Assembly: GCA_905250075.1 (NCBI GenBank)
Contig: CAJNOP010000212.1
Span: forward strand, 124,001-188,000
Reading direction: 5' to 3'
DNA length: 64,000 nucleotides
DNA from: Rotaria sp. Silwood1
Lineage: Eukaryota > Rotifera > Eurotatoria > Philodinida > Philodinidae
Positions 63,331 through 64,000 of this stretch are shown here, one piece after another. The position numbers were made by a program, and so were the translations under genes. The first letter of the stretch is position 1. Each line of letters begins with the position of its first letter. The notes below the pieces were generated by a model. That model searched no databases, had not been told where the DNA came from, and saw only the letters and a program-made list of their open reading frames with translations.

Positions 63331-64000
63331 GTTTGAAAAATAAACAACTATTTATTTTTAAACTAACGAGAGAATATATCCGATTGATATGATTCGTTTG
63401 AACTCATCCTTTTGCTCATACATATAAGTAATTGTCTAAAATTAAAATACAAAAAATTATTTGTTAAATGAGTCCATTCTTATTCAATTATGTTCATTGT
63501 CCTCATTTTTCAATCTATTCAAGTATATTATGATAAAAGAGATCATTAACAAGGAACTTGTACATGAGTTTTTCTATAAGAATAATAGTTTATGATCCTT
63601 AGACGATATTATGAAGGTTTCAGATGCAGGATATTATTTCTTGGTAACATCGAATAGCTAAGACGTATGAGAATCTGCAAGCTTTCGTGAGAATTGCAGA
63701 CTATAACAAAAGTCATAAGATGTATTCTTCTAGAAAATTTCCGATGAACATTTGTTATTACTGTTGTATTCTTAATATCGTTCATAGATATATTTCAAGA
63801 ATGAAATCAATTCATGAACGGAAGAACCTTATAGAGCAAATTTCTTCACTCTACGCTGCATTAAACGGAACATTATCACTCAGTTGTCGTGTTTTGCAGG
63901 TCACAGGAAAAGACATTAAAAACTTCTTCCTTGTAGGACGAAGGCCTCTTCTACATCCAGCTTGCAGAATGATCTTTATATTAGATTTCTGACAGGAAAA
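63331..64000 (+). other. Probable VPS13 intron to right edge
   Basis: No further VPS13 exon was recognised. A 101-codon frame at 63687-63992 has no family resemblance and is probably chance. Confidence 0.5.

Noticed and set aside
63687-63992. 101-codon frame near the right edge
   Set aside because: No resemblance to VPS13 and no acceptor at its start; probably intronic chance frame.
1-64000. CRISPR arrays, rRNA genes, bacterial-type operons or a prophage
   Set aside because: The window is intron-rich animal-type DNA and none of these structures is present.

Overview
The window is AT-rich (GC only about a quarter to a third by eye) eukaryotic DNA. Its genes are cut by many introns, mostly 45-70 bp, with GT-AG ends. 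Their products are typical animal proteins: the GATOR2 subunit MIOS, FKBP8, core-1 galactosyltransferase, phosphomannomutase, a DXO/RAI1 decapping enzyme, PRPF31 and the start of a VPS13. Very short introns, dense same-strand pairs and acceptor-like sites just before start codons suggest a small invertebrate that uses spliced-leader trans-splicing. A bdelloid rotifer is my best guess; this is inference, not shown by the sequence.

Layout. 1-8.5 kb (+): a sulfotransferase cut by the left edge, then MIOS 81 bp downstream. 8.5-11.6 kb: no gene seen. 11.6-13.9 kb (-): a multi-pass membrane protein and a two-pass membrane protein. 13.9-25.9 kb: a 12 kb gene-poor stretch with a block of different base composition (about 20.0-23.25 kb) and a decayed intron-containing gene (23.3-24.5 kb). 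25.9-27.0 kb (+): a secreted two-Ig-domain protein. 27-31.6 kb: no intact gene, but two inverted-repeat transposons. 31.6-36.5 kb (-): a coiled-coil gene followed by an FKBP8 homologue with a very large repeat-rich N-terminus. 36.9-37.2 kb (+): a 67-residue membrane protein. 39.4-40.5 kb (-): C1GALT1. 40.5-48.3 kb: relics plus two related elements sharing CATGGGCGG ends. 48.3-51.1 kb (+): a Ser-rich protein followed closely by phosphomannomutase. 51.2-54.6 kb (-): an enlarged DXO/RAI1 protein. 54.97-58.7 kb (+): PRPF31. 60.1 kb to the right edge (+): the N-terminal exons of VPS13.

The spliced models join in frame throughout. Exon lengths sum to whole codons for MIOS (918 aa), FKBP8 (959), C1GALT1 (351), PMM (270), DXO (1029), PRPF31 (506), the Ig protein (248), the coiled-coil protein (183), the Ser-rich protein (136) and the small membrane protein (67). 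The genes are mostly housekeeping and do not form one pathway.

Novelty lies in gene architecture (three operon-like pairs, two proteins more than twice the size of their human counterparts) and in a well-preserved set of small DNA transposons. These include a hAT-type element with perfect 8-bp target duplications, a 148-bp hAT MITE, a TTAA-flanked piggyBac-type MITE, and a 96-bp foldback in the shared DXO/PRPF31 promoter. I found no CRISPR array, rRNA or convincing tRNA, and no wholly new multi-gene system.
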